64,000 nt of DNA. Origin: Tricholomella constricta (Eukaryota > Basidiomycota > Agaricomycetes > Agaricales > Lyophyllaceae). The position numbers were made by a program, and so were the translations under genes. Location: positions 930,001 to 994,000 of the forward strand of contig JAACJP010000006.1 of assembly GCA_013368375.1 (NCBI GenBank). Direction: 5' to 3'. Below, piece by piece: positions 1 to 11,571 of the stretch (positions within the stretch are counted from its first letter, which is position 1; each line of letters opens with the position of its first letter). A model generated the notes under the pieces. That model ran no database searches, was not told the origin of the DNA, and saw only the letters and a list, made by a program, of their open reading frames with translations.

Positions 1-1299
1 TCCAGGTTACGCCTCGACATCCTGCAGCAACATCACGATCACAAACTACGTGGACATCCAGGAATCAGAAAGACCACACAACTCATCATGAGGACTTATT
101 TCTGGCCCGGATTACGGAAGGAGGTCACCCGATACGTCCGAAGTTGCCACACTTGCAAAAGAGCGAAGGTCCCGCGCCACAGCCCATATGGATTGCTGAA
201 ACCGCTTCAGATCGGACGACGGGCGTGGGCCTCCATATCTATGGACCACATCGTGGAATTACCGGAATCGGATGGGTACGACGCCATCTTGGTCGTAGTA
301 TGCCGCCTCACAAAACAAGGCATCTTCATACCCTGTCACACAACGGACACAGCGAAGGAGCTCGCACAACTGTTCCTAGAACACGTCTTCTCCAAGCACG
401 GATTACCCGATGACATCATCTCCGACAGAGGCACTCTCTTCGTCTCCCGTTTTTGGAGCTCGCTGTGCAAAGCCCTGGACATCAAATCGAACCTTTCGAC
501 CGCGTATCACCCGGAGACCGACGGCCAGACGGAACGAGTAAATCAGACACTGGAACAGTACCTCCGGATGTACGTGAACTACCTCCAGACCAACTGGCGA
601 ACACAGCTCCCACTGGCGGAATTCACGTATAACAATACGACCCATTCAACCACGGGAGTCTCTCCTTTCTTTGCGAACAAAGGCTATCACCCCCGCCTGA
701 CAATCTCTATAAAAGACATACCGGCAAGGGAAGCCCAGGAGGTAGCCGTCGACCTCCGGACCCTCCAGGACTACCTCCGCCAAGAGATAGAGATCGCAAA
801 CGAAGCCTACAAACGATTCGCGGACAAGAAACGGGACCCTACACCAGACTGGGCCGTAGGAACGGAGGTATGGCTTGACTGCCGGAATATCAAAACGAAA
901 CGCCCCTCCAAAAAGCTGGACCACCGGAGACTGGGCCCCTTCAAAATCCTACAGAAGATCTCCAGCCACGCGTACCGTCTGGAACTACCTCCGGCATTGA
1001 AGGGAATTCACAATGTTTTCCACGTCAAATTACTCGAAGAACACAAACACGAGAACTTCCCAGGAAGGTCAAAGCCACCTCCGCAGACGATCGAAGTCGA
1101 GGGCGAAGAGCACTATGAAGTAGGACAAATCCTAGACTCCAGGACACGAGGGAGGCGCGTCTTTTACTTGGTACGATGGGAAGGGTACGGCCCCGAAGAC
1201 GACACATGGGAACCAGCAGAGAATATAGAAGGAGCAAAAGACATGGCCCTCGAGTTCCACCGACTTTTCCCAAGAAAGCCACGGGACCCCACGATTTAA
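1..1299 (+). CDS. Gypsy polyprotein C-terminus: integrase plus chromodomain (5' partial)
   Basis: The reading frame is open from base 1, so the start is outside the window. In order it shows an HHCC zinc-binding module (two His near the N-end, then CHTC), the integrase catalytic core with its acidic residues in SMDHIVELP, ISDRGT and GQTERVNQ, and a C-terminal chromodomain around VGQILDSR...FYLVRWEGYGPEDDTWEP. Integrase joins cDNA to the host genome; in chromoviruses the chromodomain is known to steer insertion to marked chromatin. The frame looks intact up to its stop at 1297-1299. No break is visible in this part, so activity is possible but cannot be judged without the rest of the element. 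Confidence 0.95.
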   Translation, partial: SRLRLDILQQHHDHKLRGHPGIRKTTQLIMRTYFWPGLRKEVTRYVRSCHTCKRAKVPRHSPYGLLKPLQIGRRAWASISMDHIVELPESDGYDAILVVVCRLTKQGIFIPCHTTDTAKELAQLFLEHVFSKHGLPDDIISDRGTLFVSRFWSSLCKALDIKSNLSTAYHPETDGQTERVNQTLEQYLRMYVNYLQTNWRTQLPLAEFTYNNTTHSTTGVSPFFANKGYHPRLTISIKDIPAREAQEVAVDLRTLQDYLRQEIEIANEAYKRFADKKRDPTPDWAVGTEVWLDCRNIKTKRPSKKLDHRRLGPFKILQKISSHAYRLELPPALKGIHNVFHVKLLEEHKHENFPGRSKPPPQTIEVEGEEHYEVGQILDSRTRGRRVFYLVRWEGYGPEDDTWEPAENIEGAKDMALEFHRLFPRKPRDPTI

Positions 1300-1500
1300 C
1301 GAACACTCACGCACATCACGAAAATCATGCAAATCTCCCAAGGAGACGAACTCTGTTCTATATGTACACCGACCACCAAGACAACAACATCACAAGAAGA
1401 AAAAAAAAAAAAAAAATATCAAGAAAAACTAACGAACTTCAAACTGTAAATATTGAGCAAAATAAAATGCACGAGACCAAGACACCGCCGAAGGAACAGA

Positions 1501-3535
1501 CTACTCAATGCGCCGACGCTTAGAGGGACCTGCACTAGCAGAAGAACCCTCCCCGCCCACAACCCCCACCTCCCCAATCAACCCTACCTCCAGAGGACGC
1601 ATCGATGCGATATCCCGCTCGTCATCGGCAATCAACTGCGACCGGGATACGAACTCGGCGAGAGCGTCTTCACGAGTGAGTGAGGCGCGGTGAAGAGCAA
1701 GGAGGTGCTCAAACGCAGGGAAAGGAACCTCGGGATCGACAGGAGGACGGAAAAGCTCAAGGAGCGAGTGCCGCTCCAGAATCTTGTGGGCGCCATCGAT
1801 GATACTTCGAACTGGCGACACATCCAGCTCGACGAGGGCGCGACGCAGAGCACCATCCGCGATGAACATGTCGGACGCGAAGGCGGTATGCGTGAGGTCA
1901 AGGGCTAGGACAGTTTTCAGAAAGAGGGAAAGAGAAAACAAAGGGAATGGAAGAGAACTCACCATCGACGCGAAGGCGAAGGTCCAAAGCATGACCACGC
2001 CAAAAGTCCCGGACCTCCTGCAAATGGACAACGTGCCCCTGTAAACCAGCGACCTCATCCTCAAAACCCGCAACCTGCATCCGCAGATCCTCGACCTCAA
2101 TGTCACGATCGACATCGACGACCTCCACGGCACGCGATGTCTGCGCCTGCAGATGAAGAAGACGTTCACGCTCGTCGGCGAGTTGGGATAGGACTCCGTG
2201 AAAACGACCTTTGTGGCGTTCACCCTCGGCCTCGAGACGCTCGACCTGGGATGAAAGGGCCTGAGCACGCGCGACCTCCTGGTCGTAGAGACGCTGGAGA
2301 CGGAGGAACGCCTCCGGTGAAGGAACAGAAGGAGCAGGGGTAGCGAGGGGGGACGACAACAACATGGAGGGAGGGCAAGACTGTAGAGCTGGAAGAGCTG
2401 GCGTTGGAGAATTCGAAACAGACGAGCCCTTTAAAAAGAGAGGCTCGACAGGGGGAGTATCGGGGGACACCGCGCGCGTAGCGCCCGACAAAGGAGGGGC
2501 CAAAAGAGGAGAAGTCGGCGCCGCGGGAGAAAGGGAAGGGGAACGAGACACGGACGAAGGCCGCCTCCCCAGCCCCTGCAGACCAGATCGCCCACCCCCA
2601 CGACTAACAGACACTAATTTTCGACCCTGCCGTCGGGTACCTCGAAAAATGGCGCGTGGAGGCGAAACACGGCTAACGCTCATGGCGGCCTCATCACCAG
2701 AAGACGAAGTCAGGGAAAGGACCTCCGCAGAGGGCACGGAGACAAGGGAGTTTCGAAAAGAAGGCGGCGCCACACGCAAGACGCGACGGATGGCGTCGAA
2801 GGACATCGCGACACCAGTACGAGAAAAAGTGAACCCTTCGACACGGGATTGAAGCCACGCCAAGGGGATGCCCAACTGCCTAGCCGCCACTTCTAGGCCA
2901 TGATCGAGCGAAAGCGAGCACAAGGAGTGCGCCGCACGACAATCAACACAAGGCAGGGTCCCGCGAAGACGGACCTCCTGAAATTGACAAGGCTGCTGAC
3001 GCCCCCGACAACGATCGCACTAACGAAGAACCCAAAACGGAATCAGCTAAAGCGATCGACTCGATCACAGAAGGAGGGCGACACTTACCGGCGCATGCGC
3101 CTCACACCATGCCAAGGAGGGAGGAACCCGCACAGCGGTACGCAACACCTCCGCCAAAATCGCATCCGTCAACAACGACCCCCAGGATAAGGAGGTGGCC
3201 GCCGGACGCGATACAGGATCACTAGCCAGTTCAAACTCGGCCTCAGGAGTGACGGAACGAGGACGCCGGATTTGTCGAGATCGGTTAGGAAGACGGATGG
3301 TGAGACGAGGGACGGGGGGCGTAGAGGGAGCAGGGGAAGAGTCAGGGATCGTCGAAACGCCCCCATCGATAAGAGTGACGATCTCAGGCAGAGAGGAGGT
3401 GGGAGAAGCAGGTTGGGGCACGCCCAAGAACGCGACGCGCGCTCGATCTTCAGCGGACAAGCGCGCCAATTCCTCATCGTGTAAAATTCGGGCAGCGGAG
3501 GCAGAGGACGCGGAATCTTGGTGGGACCTCGACAT
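1501..3535 (-). CDS. Spliced gene antisense within the Gypsy 3' region
   Basis: Three exons can be read on the minus strand: 3535-3089, 2977-1963 and 1904-1501. The introns are 2978-3088 (GTAAGT...CAG) and 1905-1962 (GTGAGT...TAG). Together they encode about 621 residues. The N-terminal part is Ser/Pro-rich. A Cys/His-containing segment follows around the second exon start, then a heptad-like charged region suggesting a coiled coil (QVERLEAEGERHKG, LQAQTSRAVEVVDV), and the protein ends in a basic PSKRRR tail that could be a nuclear signal. It lies wholly between the integrase stop and the 3' LTR. I do not recognise the family. Correct splice signals and one frame across three exons argue for a real gene carried by the element. 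Confidence 0.6.
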
Positions 3536-3756
3536 GAAGAGAAGTGAGGATTGGAAGAGGAAAAAACAACTGGAATTTTCTCTATTCGGTCTCCGAGATC
3601 CTCAAAACACCCACAAGGACCCACAAACAATCTAGACCGCACGTGCCCCTCACGTGACCGCGCACACGCGAGAACAAAAACACAAAAAACTTTACTCTCC
3701 TTGCATTCGAAAAGCTGCCCCGCGTCTCAGTGGCTCGACGCTTGAAGAGGGGGTAA

Positions 3757-4115
3757 TGTCACGACCGTCCCTAATCGACCACCCCTAAACTACCCACCTT
3801 CTACGCTTTCCCACGCACGTCCGCGGTACATATATGACACCACTTTCTTCTTTGACACCTTACCTCGATATTGCTTATTGTTACGACTAGTCTCTGTTCT
3901 CGGTTTCTTTTCCACTCTCAATCTATTCTGTTTCTTTCACTCGTATCTCTTGAGCTTCACACGTTCTCGTAAACGCTCTCGTGAACGCCTTCGTCGACGC
4001 TCACGACCTCCGGATATCCTATTCGAAGGCCGTCTTCCTCAACGAACGTCAGGCCTGTCCGCTTCGGTGGTTCCAGAACACTTCTGTAACCGGCGTGCTA
4101 CACAGAGTCCTAACA
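3757..4115 (+). repeat. 3' long terminal repeat of the Gypsy element
   Basis: The LTR starts TGTCACGACC straight after a GA-rich tract and ends near CCTAACA, giving TG...CA ends and about 359 bp. A TATA-like ACATATATGAC lies near 3827-3837 and would start transcription in the 5' copy. The right end is inferred from the TG/CA rule and from where helicase coding similarity resumes on the minus strand; the second LTR is not in the window. Confidence 0.75.
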
Positions 4116-6214
4116 GTTCTTTCTTTTCACTCCCACCTGGCGCGGCTTGAGTGCAAGAGGAGTAACAGATGAAATGTTGAGGCCTAACATGCACAGGTAG
4201 AGCTCGTCACCGTAATTTTTTTCCCAGCCCCATTCTCCCGACAACAGCGTTGACATATGCTCTCATGTTTCGATAGGCCCGACCGACGATAACAGCACGA
4301 TCAGTTTGTCGGAAAGTATGGCTTCAAAGCTGAGGAGGGTGTGACGGAAATCACGATATTTGATGCCCAATCGCCAGGTATGTAGCGCATCTTGTACCAT
4401 AGTGGATGGCTTGCCAACCTTCACTTTCTTTTGTCTCTTAGCCGACGACGGGCCTTCTCCAGGACGGGTTTTATTGAGGAGCAATGGGTCGCAGATATCA
4501 CAGCAGGGCACTTCCAGCACTATTCATCCTCCGGTGAGCTTTTATCTTTCACAGTGTGGACATTGAGCTTACCAGTGTTTTTGTTACCATAAATCTCAGA
4601 CAAAATAGCTCTGCGGCATGTGCCCGACTGTACAAAACTTAGCACCCCCTCATCCTCAGCCTCAGCATCGATCGCCGGTCGGTCTCGAATTAAGATGACA
4701 TCATTCTTCTTGTCAGCCCCACCTCGCTTCCCCCCTCGTGCAATTGCGTGGTTTCTCTTCGCTTTGGTTTCTTCGGTCAATGGCTTCTCAACTGGTGTTG
4801 TACCCTTCCCCCCTTTCTCCTTGGATTTCGGCTTGACCCCATATTCATTCAAGACTATGCTGTATGCGGACGGCTCAGCCAAGAGGACTGCAAGACCTTT
4901 CCGCCCGAAAGCCCGTGCTGCTCGACCTGCTCGCTGCACAAAGGCCGAGATCGATTTGGGGAGCTTCCACTGGACCACCAGGTCAACGTCTGGTAAGTTA
5001 CATCCCTGGCTGTTGATCAATTTGATGTATGATGTTTTGCTAGGCATTACTCACCATCCCGGCGGCGTCTGTGCAGACGAGGATTCGAACACGCCCTGTC
5101 CTGAATTCGTTCATGACAGCGTGGCGATACACCTTCGAAAAGCAGGCATTGTACGGTTGAATAATGCCCAGTTCGCGAAGGTGTGGCGGGAGTAGGTCAG
5201 TCAGATGGTCAATGATTGCGGTGCCCATGACAATGTTATCACAGTACACGAATGTCTTTTGAAGGTCGTTGGGGTTTTCTGAGAGTCGGTCGATGATGAA
5301 GTCCAGATCAGCGTAGGTGTTGATAGGGTTTTGGATGGCTCGGACAACAATTGAGACGGTAGGTCGGTCATTCCCAACATCAATATCCTCGTATTCATCC
5401 TGATGAATAGCAGAACCCGCAGGACATCACGACAGACCCGAGCAGCAAGTGTCGCGGACACCGCAACGATCGGCGTTGACTTGGGCAGGAATGACCGAAC
5501 CATGCCCAACTCGCCGTATTTCTTTCTGAAGCCACTACCCCAGTGGGAAATTACGTGTGCCTCATCGATTACAACTAGGAGCACGCGCCGTTTGAATTCG
5601 GCATCCTTAAGTACATCTTGAATGAACCATCGTGACAGCAGGAGTTCAGGTGAGATCAAAACTATCTGCCATTCTCCTTGCGTGATTTTCTTTATTGACA
5701 ATGATTGAATACCTCATTGTAGAAGTGAAGTAGTATTGACATACCTTCAATTTATTGGGGGTGCAGCCGCCATTGCTACTGTTGACTGCCGTCGCTCTTA
5801 ATTTAAATTCATCACGAAAGGTCTCCACCTGTGAAATGTGAGTTCAACAAATTACCAGTAAAATGCACCATTACTGACCATCTCGTCATGTAGAGCAATG
5901 AGGGGTGATACCATAATTGTGATCCTGCCTCTCGTGTTTGGATGTACATGTGGGCCAGCTGCAACAGCAGTTTTTCCGAGCCCTGTACCTGCATGCACGA
6001 GGACATCCCGCATCTGTAGCTGAGCATTTATGGCTCTCATCTGGAAGTCCTGAGGGCCATCTTTCCAATTGAATTGTTCAGCAATTTTCTCCCGCAGTCC
6101 CTTGAGTTCCTCATTTGTGCAAGGTCTTTGTAAAGGGATCTCTGAATTGGTGTTGCCTGAGCTCCTGCGTCGCTGTCGCTGTCGCTGTCGATGCTGAGTG
6201 CCTTTGGGCGGCAT
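4116..6214 (-). pseudogene. RecQ-like ATP-dependent DNA helicase, decayed
   Basis: The exons are 6214-5879, 5828-5745, 5689-5055, 5005-4573 and 4519-4263, with introns of 49 to 55 bases. Superfamily 2 helicase motifs are clear: Walker A GTGLGKT, Walker B DEAH, VSAT, ...CTDAAGMGCNLPDVD and QRAGRAAR, followed by Cys residues (SGTCRRAIL; PCCDICDP) like the zinc module of RecQ proteins. Three defects are visible. The frame shifts by one base near 5403-5416, and the exon sum is 1745, one short of a multiple of three. A TGA lies at 4265-4263. Beyond it the same frame continues with family-like residues (GEWGWEKNYGDEL) down to 4116, where the LTR cuts it off. Expected role: 3'-5' DNA unwinding. It faces the DUF6589 gene head to head. 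Confidence 0.88.
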
Positions 6215-6310
6215 AGCAGATAGTATGAGACAGAAAATTATCGATCACTTGGCACGTGTTGTCGTGCACTCCTCTGTCATCTTCACGTCGACTGAGCGCA
6301 CACATACACC
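6215..6310. promoter_or_regulatory. Shared 96-bp intergenic region of helicase and DUF6589 genes
   Basis: The two start codons (minus at 6214, plus at 6311) are only 96 bases apart. Any promoter here must be compact and bidirectional, which suggests co-expression. No clear TATA box was seen. Confidence 0.5.
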
Positions 6311-9300
6311 ATGCCGAATTCTAGACATTCATCTCTGCCGCCGTCATCACCTCTATCATCTATACCTTCATCTTGGCCATCTACTCCGACTTCACATCGA
6401 CTTCTCGTACCAACTGCAGGATCTGCCACACTGCTCCTGTCATCCCACACTCCCTACACTCCTCGCGCTCGTGCTGCCTCTCTTGGACCGATAAGTAGTG
6501 ACGGGCTTTTTCCAACTCCTCCTCACGTTGGTACCAAGGCCCAGCGAAATGCACTTGCACGACAAAGTGGTGCCCGGAAGCGAGCTCTCACCATGCAGAG
6601 CCAAGAGGAGGAAGCGGAGCAAAGGCGCCTCAAGCGTATAGTAGAAGAGGACGAGAGAGCGCATGCTCGCGCTTTGAGGAAATCGATGTTTTTCGACACC
6701 ATTCTATCCAATTTCAATGATTGCGAGTACACCGTCGGCGAATTCCTACTCTATATTTCAGATCCCATATACAAGCAACGACGGGCACGATGGGAGGGCC
6801 TGTTTCGTGACAGGAATCTGGTTCGAGACCTTCTTGACTTGTGGGCGTTCAAAAGCACTCTGATGTCTCGTGAACAGGTCCATGCCTGGGCGGTGGATTA
6901 TGTTTCGAAGCAGGTCAAACGTGAAGCTCGACAGATTACTTCTGATGGTACACTGCAGACATTGAAGAGAAACATTGATTCGAAGTTTGTCCTAGGCTTC
7001 GAGATCGGTGCTATCAACTCCTACTTGCAGGAGAAAGGATCTGTCTTTATGCGAGTTCTGGATTCATTGGCAACATCAACACGACAAATCAGAACAGCTA
7101 CTGCTGCTCGTTTTGCAAAAAAGAAAAATGTGTGTAGCCTGTTTACCAAGCACGAAAATGTCTGACGGACTCTGTAGGTTGTCACGTCAGCTGCGCTTGC
7201 GTTACTGGGCGAGTATAGCAACAGTAATAACTGGTCGAAGAAGATCATCGGAATGTACCTATACAGTGCTGGCATTCAGAAGCAGGCCCTCGCAGTCATG
7301 ACACATATTGGTGTATCTGAGAGCTATGACAGTATAACAGCCAAAAAGCGTAAACGGGCTACTCCACGACCCGTACCGATAACAAGCATCCCTGTTCAAC
7401 CATCTTCAAATACCCTTGTGCACCAGGCTACTGAGGAGAAGTACGAAATCGAGGGGGGCAGTCTTCGCCGTCTATCTATATCCATGGTCGACACGGCTCG
7501 TCAAGTTGCCGCCACAGGCCTGTTTGGAACCTCGTACGACAACATCAACATGGTTTTTCGTGCAGCCCAGCAGATTGTTGGCCGAAAAGGTAACATTAAT
7601 CTTCTAGTTGTCTACAAGAGCTAACATAAAATAATAGACGCTCAAGAAAATGGAACGTGCACTACGATTTGGCCGCTTTTCAAGGCTGCTCCCGAAAAAA
7701 TGAAAGTCGCTGACCTTGAAGCAGCTTTCATGGCTGCTGGACCTCTTGATCTGTCAGATATCATCCTCGATGAGGCCGAGGCCCTCACCTTACGAAATAA
7801 TCTTGTCCACTGCATTCTTCGTATTGCTGTAGGCCACGGAGGTGCAGGATTCAAGAAATTCACCAAAGATCTCGAGAGCAGCCTTCCGTGCAGTAAGCAC
7901 AAAATCGAATTACACAAGACCAGCCTGCACCCCCTTCCTGCCTTCGAAATTGACGAATCCACCATCGTCGGAGGTGCTGAAGTCATTGATGCGATATTCG
8001 AAGTCCTTTCCATCAAGAAGGCAAAAAACTGGCTGCAAACTGTTAAGATTTTCTGCAGTGACCAGCTTACTATAGCTCGCCTTCGATCGCTTGTCAACAT
8101 TCGCGCGGGTCACGAGGGGGGGTATACTGGGTTTGGCTGGGGTGTATGGATGCCTGGCCTTTTTCATGCGAAGATGGCTGATGTGCATGGATTTTTCGTC
8201 GCACACTTTGGAAAGGCCCCCGCTGGTCCACGCAACCCTGGTTCCCTGGCATTCCACAACACTATCATACAGCGGAAGCCTATCATCATGACCTCCCTAC
8301 CCCCCTTTCGAACATGTCGAGATCTAATTTTCGTCTCATTATACGCGCGCATTTTACATTGCTTCTTGCTGCTATCAAAATTCGGCAGCTTAGAGGAATA
8401 TAGCGAGGACCTCACCTGGACCCAACTGGAGTGCGACGCACAGATCCTCATGGATACCTACACCAATGCTGACACGGTTGCAGAGTTACGGCGTCAGCGT
8501 CAGGCTGCAAAGCCTGGTACCCGGGCCGGGGACATGGTTTACGAGAATGCCATTTTGTTCCTCCGCGATGCTCTGCTTACACGAGAATTTACCGATGCAA
8601 TTAAAGCTGGCGACTCGGGGCGGATTGTACTTGTCCTGAAAACATGGGCGCTCAGTTATCGAGGAAGCGGCCGGACAAAGTATGCTCATGAGATGCTCCA
8701 TCTCATTCATAACATTACGACTGCATCAGGAAAACTACACTCCCTTTTGTGGCACCTTACCGACACTTTTGGTCAGTCCACAAGGGCAAAAAGTGTCAAA
8801 AGTGAGGAAGTGTCCGACACTTTTGAAAGAAGGTCCCCACTCTTTCAAAAGGTGATTTCACTTTCAGAAGATGTGCAAGCGCCCGGAAAGGGCCTACAAA
8901 AGGGTACCAAAGGGATGCAATAGGGCACACAAAGAGGGTTATTCTGGATTGGGGTTCTGTGCCATGATGGTGCATATAGGTCATAATTGAAATGTATAAT
9001 GGCAATACTACATATAGATACAGAAGGAGTACTCGAGTACAAGTATGGGTAAAGTACCGATCCTATCCGATGAGCCCAGCAGAATGTTGATAGGAGGAGT
9101 GCAAATTGAGAGCGAGCTGACGCGACATCAGTGCTGAACCTATGAATGAGCTGAATGAACGTACCTTGAATCAAAAAATGCCTATCGGCATCTCTTGATT
9201 CGTCGGAGAGTGCTGTGGCGGCGCGGAAGGGGGAGGTTGAGGTCACGGGCTTCAGATGATGGATGCGAGGTAAGCGGAGTCGAGGAAGGACTTTGTAAAG

Positions 9301-10930
9301 GTGCCTACGTATCTCTGAGGAGACAAAAGTTAGATATATTCTGAGGCGGTCACGACAAGCCACACACCTTTCACCAGAGTTTAACCTGAGGCCTATGCTC
9401 CAAATGGTACTCCAGGCCTGTATAAGCAAGAAAATGAGGATCCAGTTAGTCAGTGAATGGCCAGTATAGAGATGAAAGACAGAAAAAGACAACGAGTTTG
9501 TGCCAACAAGGGCGCCCACAGAACGGGCCATCTGGGCAAGACAGATCACAAAGACATGGGCTGAATGCTTCTCTGAGCATCAAGCAGTGGTTGAGGTGCA
9601 GAGATTGGGTAGACATGAGTGGTGCGTTGAACGCGATGAACGTTGATGGACAGGAATCGAAAGGGAAACTGCTGACGTGGCATAATTTAAGCGGAGTTTC
9701 AATGACTTGTCCATTTTTCGAGACGCCGACTTTTGAAACCGTTGGAACAACTTGAAAAAACAACATATACGCTTGCCTGATTGAATCTGTGGCCTTCATA
9801 GAGGATTTTCACCAAGTCTCTGTAAATTTGGGTTTTGCATTTTTATGAAAGTGTTATTGTTTTTTGATAGTGACTTGAAAGTCGATGTAAGTGATGGAGA
9901 AGGGCTTTTCGAAAGGGTAAGTGCCAAAAAGTGAAAGGAAAAGCATCAAAAAGTGTAAGCGCTGGAAGTGAAAGTGCTTGTAGTTTTGCTGATGTGTGTG
10001 GCCGAAAGATATACGGTAAGTCATCGTCACCATTAGTTCCATTTCAATCTAGTCTGATGTTAATTATGAGGGACATTGTATTCAACAACTGGCTGGTCAA
10101 CCCGAGTGGGAAACCCAATTCGTGGGTTGAGGTCAACCTCATGCAAGAGCACATGAACTACTGGATCAAAGTATGTTACTACAACACTGTTCCTTACATT
10201 TTACCTATCATTTTGTTACTAGAACTTCTATCATGCACATGGCAGTTCGGCGTCCTGGGAATGGCTTGAGATGATTGCGCCGTGCGTCAACATTCTTCGA
10301 CAACTTGCACAAAACTTCAAACACATGCTCGGGACCGATCTTGGGACAGCTCATCATCCCATGGACTTGACAGTTGACATTCCGGACCTCATGGAGAGCT
10401 TGGACCATTATGAGGTCTACATAGAGAAGACTGGACGGTATCTGGACAACGATGACACATGTGACCCCAACATCGTCACCGAGGGGTTCTTGGATCTTGT
10501 CAATGGCCCACTCGCAGATTACAACAAGGCCTTTGTTCACCTCAAAGCTCGCCGCCGCCTGATGCCACTCATCTGGGAAGAGGCACTCCACACGGAGTCG
10601 GTCACCACCGACCCCCGCGCCCGGACAACTTTACCTCACGGACTCAACAGTAATAACATCGAGGCTCAACCTGCTCCACAAACTGACTTTATCAATGATG
10701 AAGAGGTTGAGGAAGAGGTCGATGAAGAGGTTGAGGAAGAGAATGCCGAGGAAATTGAAGACTGTTTTGAGGAGGCCGAGGATGAGACACTATTGTTGGA
10801 AAGTGCCGCCGACGTCTCACTGGACATGGACGCTGAAGACATGGCTAGCTATTTCAGGAATGGGAATAACTCAGAGTCAGAAAGCGATGAGGAAGAGCTC
10901 GAGGATATATCTTCATTATTCAACTCATAA
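6311..10930 (+). pseudogene. DUF6589 family gene split by a transposon insertion
   Basis: The exons are 6311-7129, 7178-7589, 7638-8723, 9997-10015, 10053-10170 and 10223-10930. When the inserted element (8724-9994) and one copy of the TG duplication are left out, these sum to 3162 bases (1053 residues) in one frame. The N-terminus is Ser/Pro-rich, followed by a coiled-coil-like charged stretch. The central region matches the mushroom DUF6589 family (FCSDQLTIARL, MPGLFHAKMADVHGF, NPGSLAFHNT, RGSGRTKYAHEMLHLIHN, FNNWLVNPSG.PNSWVEV). The tail is very acidic (EEVEEEVDEEVEEE). The Asp in SDQLT and the ADVH segment recall RNase-H-like transposases, but this is inference. The insertion interrupts the sequence between HNITT and VWPKD; read-through stops at 8923. 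Confidence 0.85.
8724..9994. mobile_element. Non-autonomous TIR element (about 1.27 kb) inside the DUF6589 gene
   Basis: The ends are inverted repeats: CATCAG followed by G or C and AAAACTACA, at 8724-8739 and, reversed, 9979-9994. The flanks carry a TG duplication (8722-8723 and 9995-9996). Removing the element and one TG restores an uninterrupted DUF6589 frame exactly at that point. Just inside both ends lie several copies of an AAAAGTG/CACTTTT motif (about 8775-8835 and 9925-9980). Subterminal repeats with a 2-base duplication are typical of CACTA/EnSpm-type elements, although the terminal CACTA is absent. No transposase is seen inside. Class is uncertain; the boundaries are well supported. 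Confidence 0.82.
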
Positions 10931-11571
10931 ATTACATTTTTGTAATGGGGAGACGGTTTCAACACGATATTTGGCTAAGTACAAAGTCACGGTTGGCGGG
11001 CAAAAGTGTGACCCTGCATTGTGACGGACCGTACCTTCCAGCCGCTATCGCATGAGTCCTCGATTGCCGATAGTGGTTGGTCACGAGCCTAATGAATACT
11101 ATTTATTCTGGAACTAAATCTTAGATCTCTTTGCATTCTTCCGGATTTGTATATCTCTACTGTATTCCACTCGGCTTGTATAATTATTGATATACGGAGA
11201 AAAAGGCTCCGCATGTACTTGAACAGAATATAATCTCGATGCTTCGCTCGGCGCGTCAATGGACACACAAAGTTCCGATTATTTGGTGCTTAGTGGTAAA
11301 CTGTCGCGCGAAAGATTTGGAAGAGATTGGAACGTGTTCAGAGAGAATATAGAGAGAGGATTATAGATCACGTTCAGCTGGCCCCCTGTACTAGGACGTG
11401 CCAGTCCGCGTCCGGTGCCTATTCTGCGGTAATATATCGTTTCGCCTCTGTAATTTGGCGGGTGCTTCTTTCTTGCGCCACCTGGGCCTGTTCTCAGCCA
11501 CGAGTAGATAAAAACAATATCTCGACTTTGCATTTGTGTAAGACTGAATATATAAACGCGGAATCCCAACA
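10931..11571. other. Intergenic; possible solo-LTR fragment
   Basis: No gene is seen. A stretch beginning TGTGACGGACCG near 11024 and running to about 11270 (ending ...GGACACA) has TG/CA ends reminiscent of a solo LTR, but no target duplication was found, so this is weak. The rest is AT-rich spacer and the 3' side of the sedolisin gene. Confidence 0.3.

Larger units (their letters stand above)
1..4115 (+). mobile_element. Ty3/Gypsy LTR retrotransposon, 3' part
   Basis: The segment runs from the integrase coding region, cut by the window start, to a 3' LTR ending near 4115. The purine-rich stretch at about 3746-3755 just before the LTR fits a polypurine tract. The 5' LTR, gag, protease and reverse transcriptase lie to the left of the window, so the target-site duplication cannot be checked. 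The 3' LTR abuts decayed coding sequence of a RecQ-like helicase, so the element appears to have inserted into that gene. Confidence 0.88.

Noticed and set aside
403..924. Open frames antisense to the integrase domain
   Set aside because: Shadows of a strongly conserved integrase frame, with no splice support.
11024..11270. Solo LTR
   Set aside because: TG and CA ends can be picked, but no target duplication was found; kept only as a weak note.
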